From assembly GCA_046565505.1 (NCBI GenBank), contig JBKHYJ010000091.1, positions 1-64,000 of the forward strand: a DNA stretch of 64,000 bases, given 5' to 3'. The notes under the pieces are model-generated. The model was not told where the DNA came from, did not search any database, and saw nothing but the letters and a program-made list of their open reading frames with translations. Of the stretch, positions 63,367 to 64,000 are shown piece by piece. Made by a program: the position numbers and the translations under genes. Every line of letters begins with the position of its first letter. The first letter of the stretch is position 1. The stretch is from JBKHYJ01 sp046565505 (GTDB taxonomy: Bacteria > Acidobacteriota > Blastocatellia > UBA7656).

Positions 63367-64000
63367 GCGCCGATTCATGTGCAAGTTTTTCAGATTAGCG
63401 TTTAAAGTCTGTACTCAAACACTATCAATTTTGGTTGCCAAACGAATTACAGTAGGCGGCTGATTTTGGACTGGGATAACTTGATTGTAACTTTGCGTCG
63501 CCTCTTTGACATAAAATTTCTAACTCACTCGCAAAACAACATCTGAGCCGCCATTCCATCGTCGTAGGCTTAATGTCAGGGCTACTATTACCGTCGAAAG
63601 TATCTGTAAATACACTGGTTTCTACTGGAACTGCGCTTGACTTCTAATCATTCGCCTCGGACCACAAGAACCAACCGGACAGTGGATAGTGATTGTTGCC
63701 CTCCGCGGTCTAATGCGCGCCAAAAAGTTAATCTCATTTATCAGTCATAAACGGAGTTCATAGCATCAATGCCAAGTAGAGAAAAAAGCCCGCTAAATGA
63801 ACGCAGAGAAGTTATGGATCGAGGTGCGACGCGCATCAAAGTGGAATCACGCGAACACTTTCAGGCGGTAATTGTACTTACGGAGCGCTTGACTTATCAA
63901 TATCGTTCCTTCATAATCTGCCTTTCCAAAGCGGCTTGTCAGGCGCTACGAAGGTTGGTCTAGCCGTTTTAAGATGTTTATTTCTATACTAGCCCAACTG
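63367..64000. other. AT-richer end of window, no supported gene
   Basis: About 630 bases after the replication-type gene. A 64-residue frame at 63769-63963 has a weak GGAG about 13 bases in front of its ATG and no recognisable family; it may be a real small gene but I cannot support it. I see no transposase or integrase, and no terminator of note. Confidence 0.4.

Noticed and set aside
63769..63963. 64-residue frame near the end
   Set aside because: Weak ribosome binding site and no family; composition alone cannot decide.
1..64000. tRNA, rRNA and CRISPR arrays
   Set aside because: No cloverleaf-like, rRNA-like or regularly spaced repeat sequence was noticed by eye. A covariance-model scan would be needed to exclude single tRNAs.

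Overview
The window is a GC-rich stretch from a bacterial genome with densely packed genes, Shine-Dalgarno starts, many start/stop overlaps and both two-component and sigma54-type regulation. Multiheme and copper redox proteins, CHAT/SIR2/STAND conflict proteins with TPR arrays and a long run of glycosyltransferases suggest a free-living environmental bacterium. The style reminds me of Acidobacteriota (Blastocatellia-like), but that is an impression from gene content, not a placement. No rRNA, tRNA, CRISPR array or recognisable transposase was seen.

Layout. (1) 1-851 is non-coding but holds a near-consensus promoter and, about 390 bases downstream, a terminator-like hairpin with a T run: a possible small RNA unit. 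(2) 852-4468 encodes two exported redox proteins: a c-type-heme protein and a copper type II monooxygenase-like protein with an N-terminal heme site. (3) 4547-13912 (minus strand) is a five-gene run: VWA surface-type protein, FecR-like protein, a trypsin-co-occurring-domain protein, a CHAT peptidase fused to a SIR2-like domain, and a STAND-like ATPase with TPRs. This looks like a conflict/defence system. (4) 14396-18723 (minus) is a three-gene signalling operon: a membrane histidine kinase, a receiver-PAS-kinase hybrid and an NtrC-type activator. (5) 19267-24067 holds a SET-domain protein, a YcaQ-type winged-helix protein and a six-heme cytochrome with a P460-like N-terminus.

(6) 24772-39511 (plus) is a glycan assembly cluster: a Wzt-type ABC ATPase, a polysaccharide pyruvyl transferase, eight glycosyltransferases (one fused to a methyltransferase), a kinase-like/methyltransferase fusion and a NodB-type deacetylase. 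No Wzm permease, flippase or polymerase is present in the window. (7) 40268-58369 (plus) is an unusual biosynthetic block. It contains two carbamoyltransferases, each followed by a 68-residue membrane protein of the SxtK/DUF5989 kind, a sulfotransferase-like protein, two B12-type radical SAM enzymes, a cupin with an HxG in place of the usual HxD, two SGNH-hydrolase-like membrane proteins, two helical repeat proteins, and two related ferritin-like proteins that lie at its two ends. A convergent methyltransferase gene (58377-60047) closes it. Together (6) and (7) probably make, decorate (carbamoyl, possibly sulfate, methyl and acyl groups) and export a glycan or glycosylated metabolite. The product is not known to me.

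(8) From about 60.05 kb to the end the DNA is visibly less GC-rich. It contains inverted repeats, an excisionase-like HTH gene coupled to parA, and a lambda-O-like winged-helix replication protein gene whose own coding sequence is full of short repeats around GACCAGTC/CCAGTCTGG. This looks like the replication/partition module of an extrachromosomal or integrated replicon.
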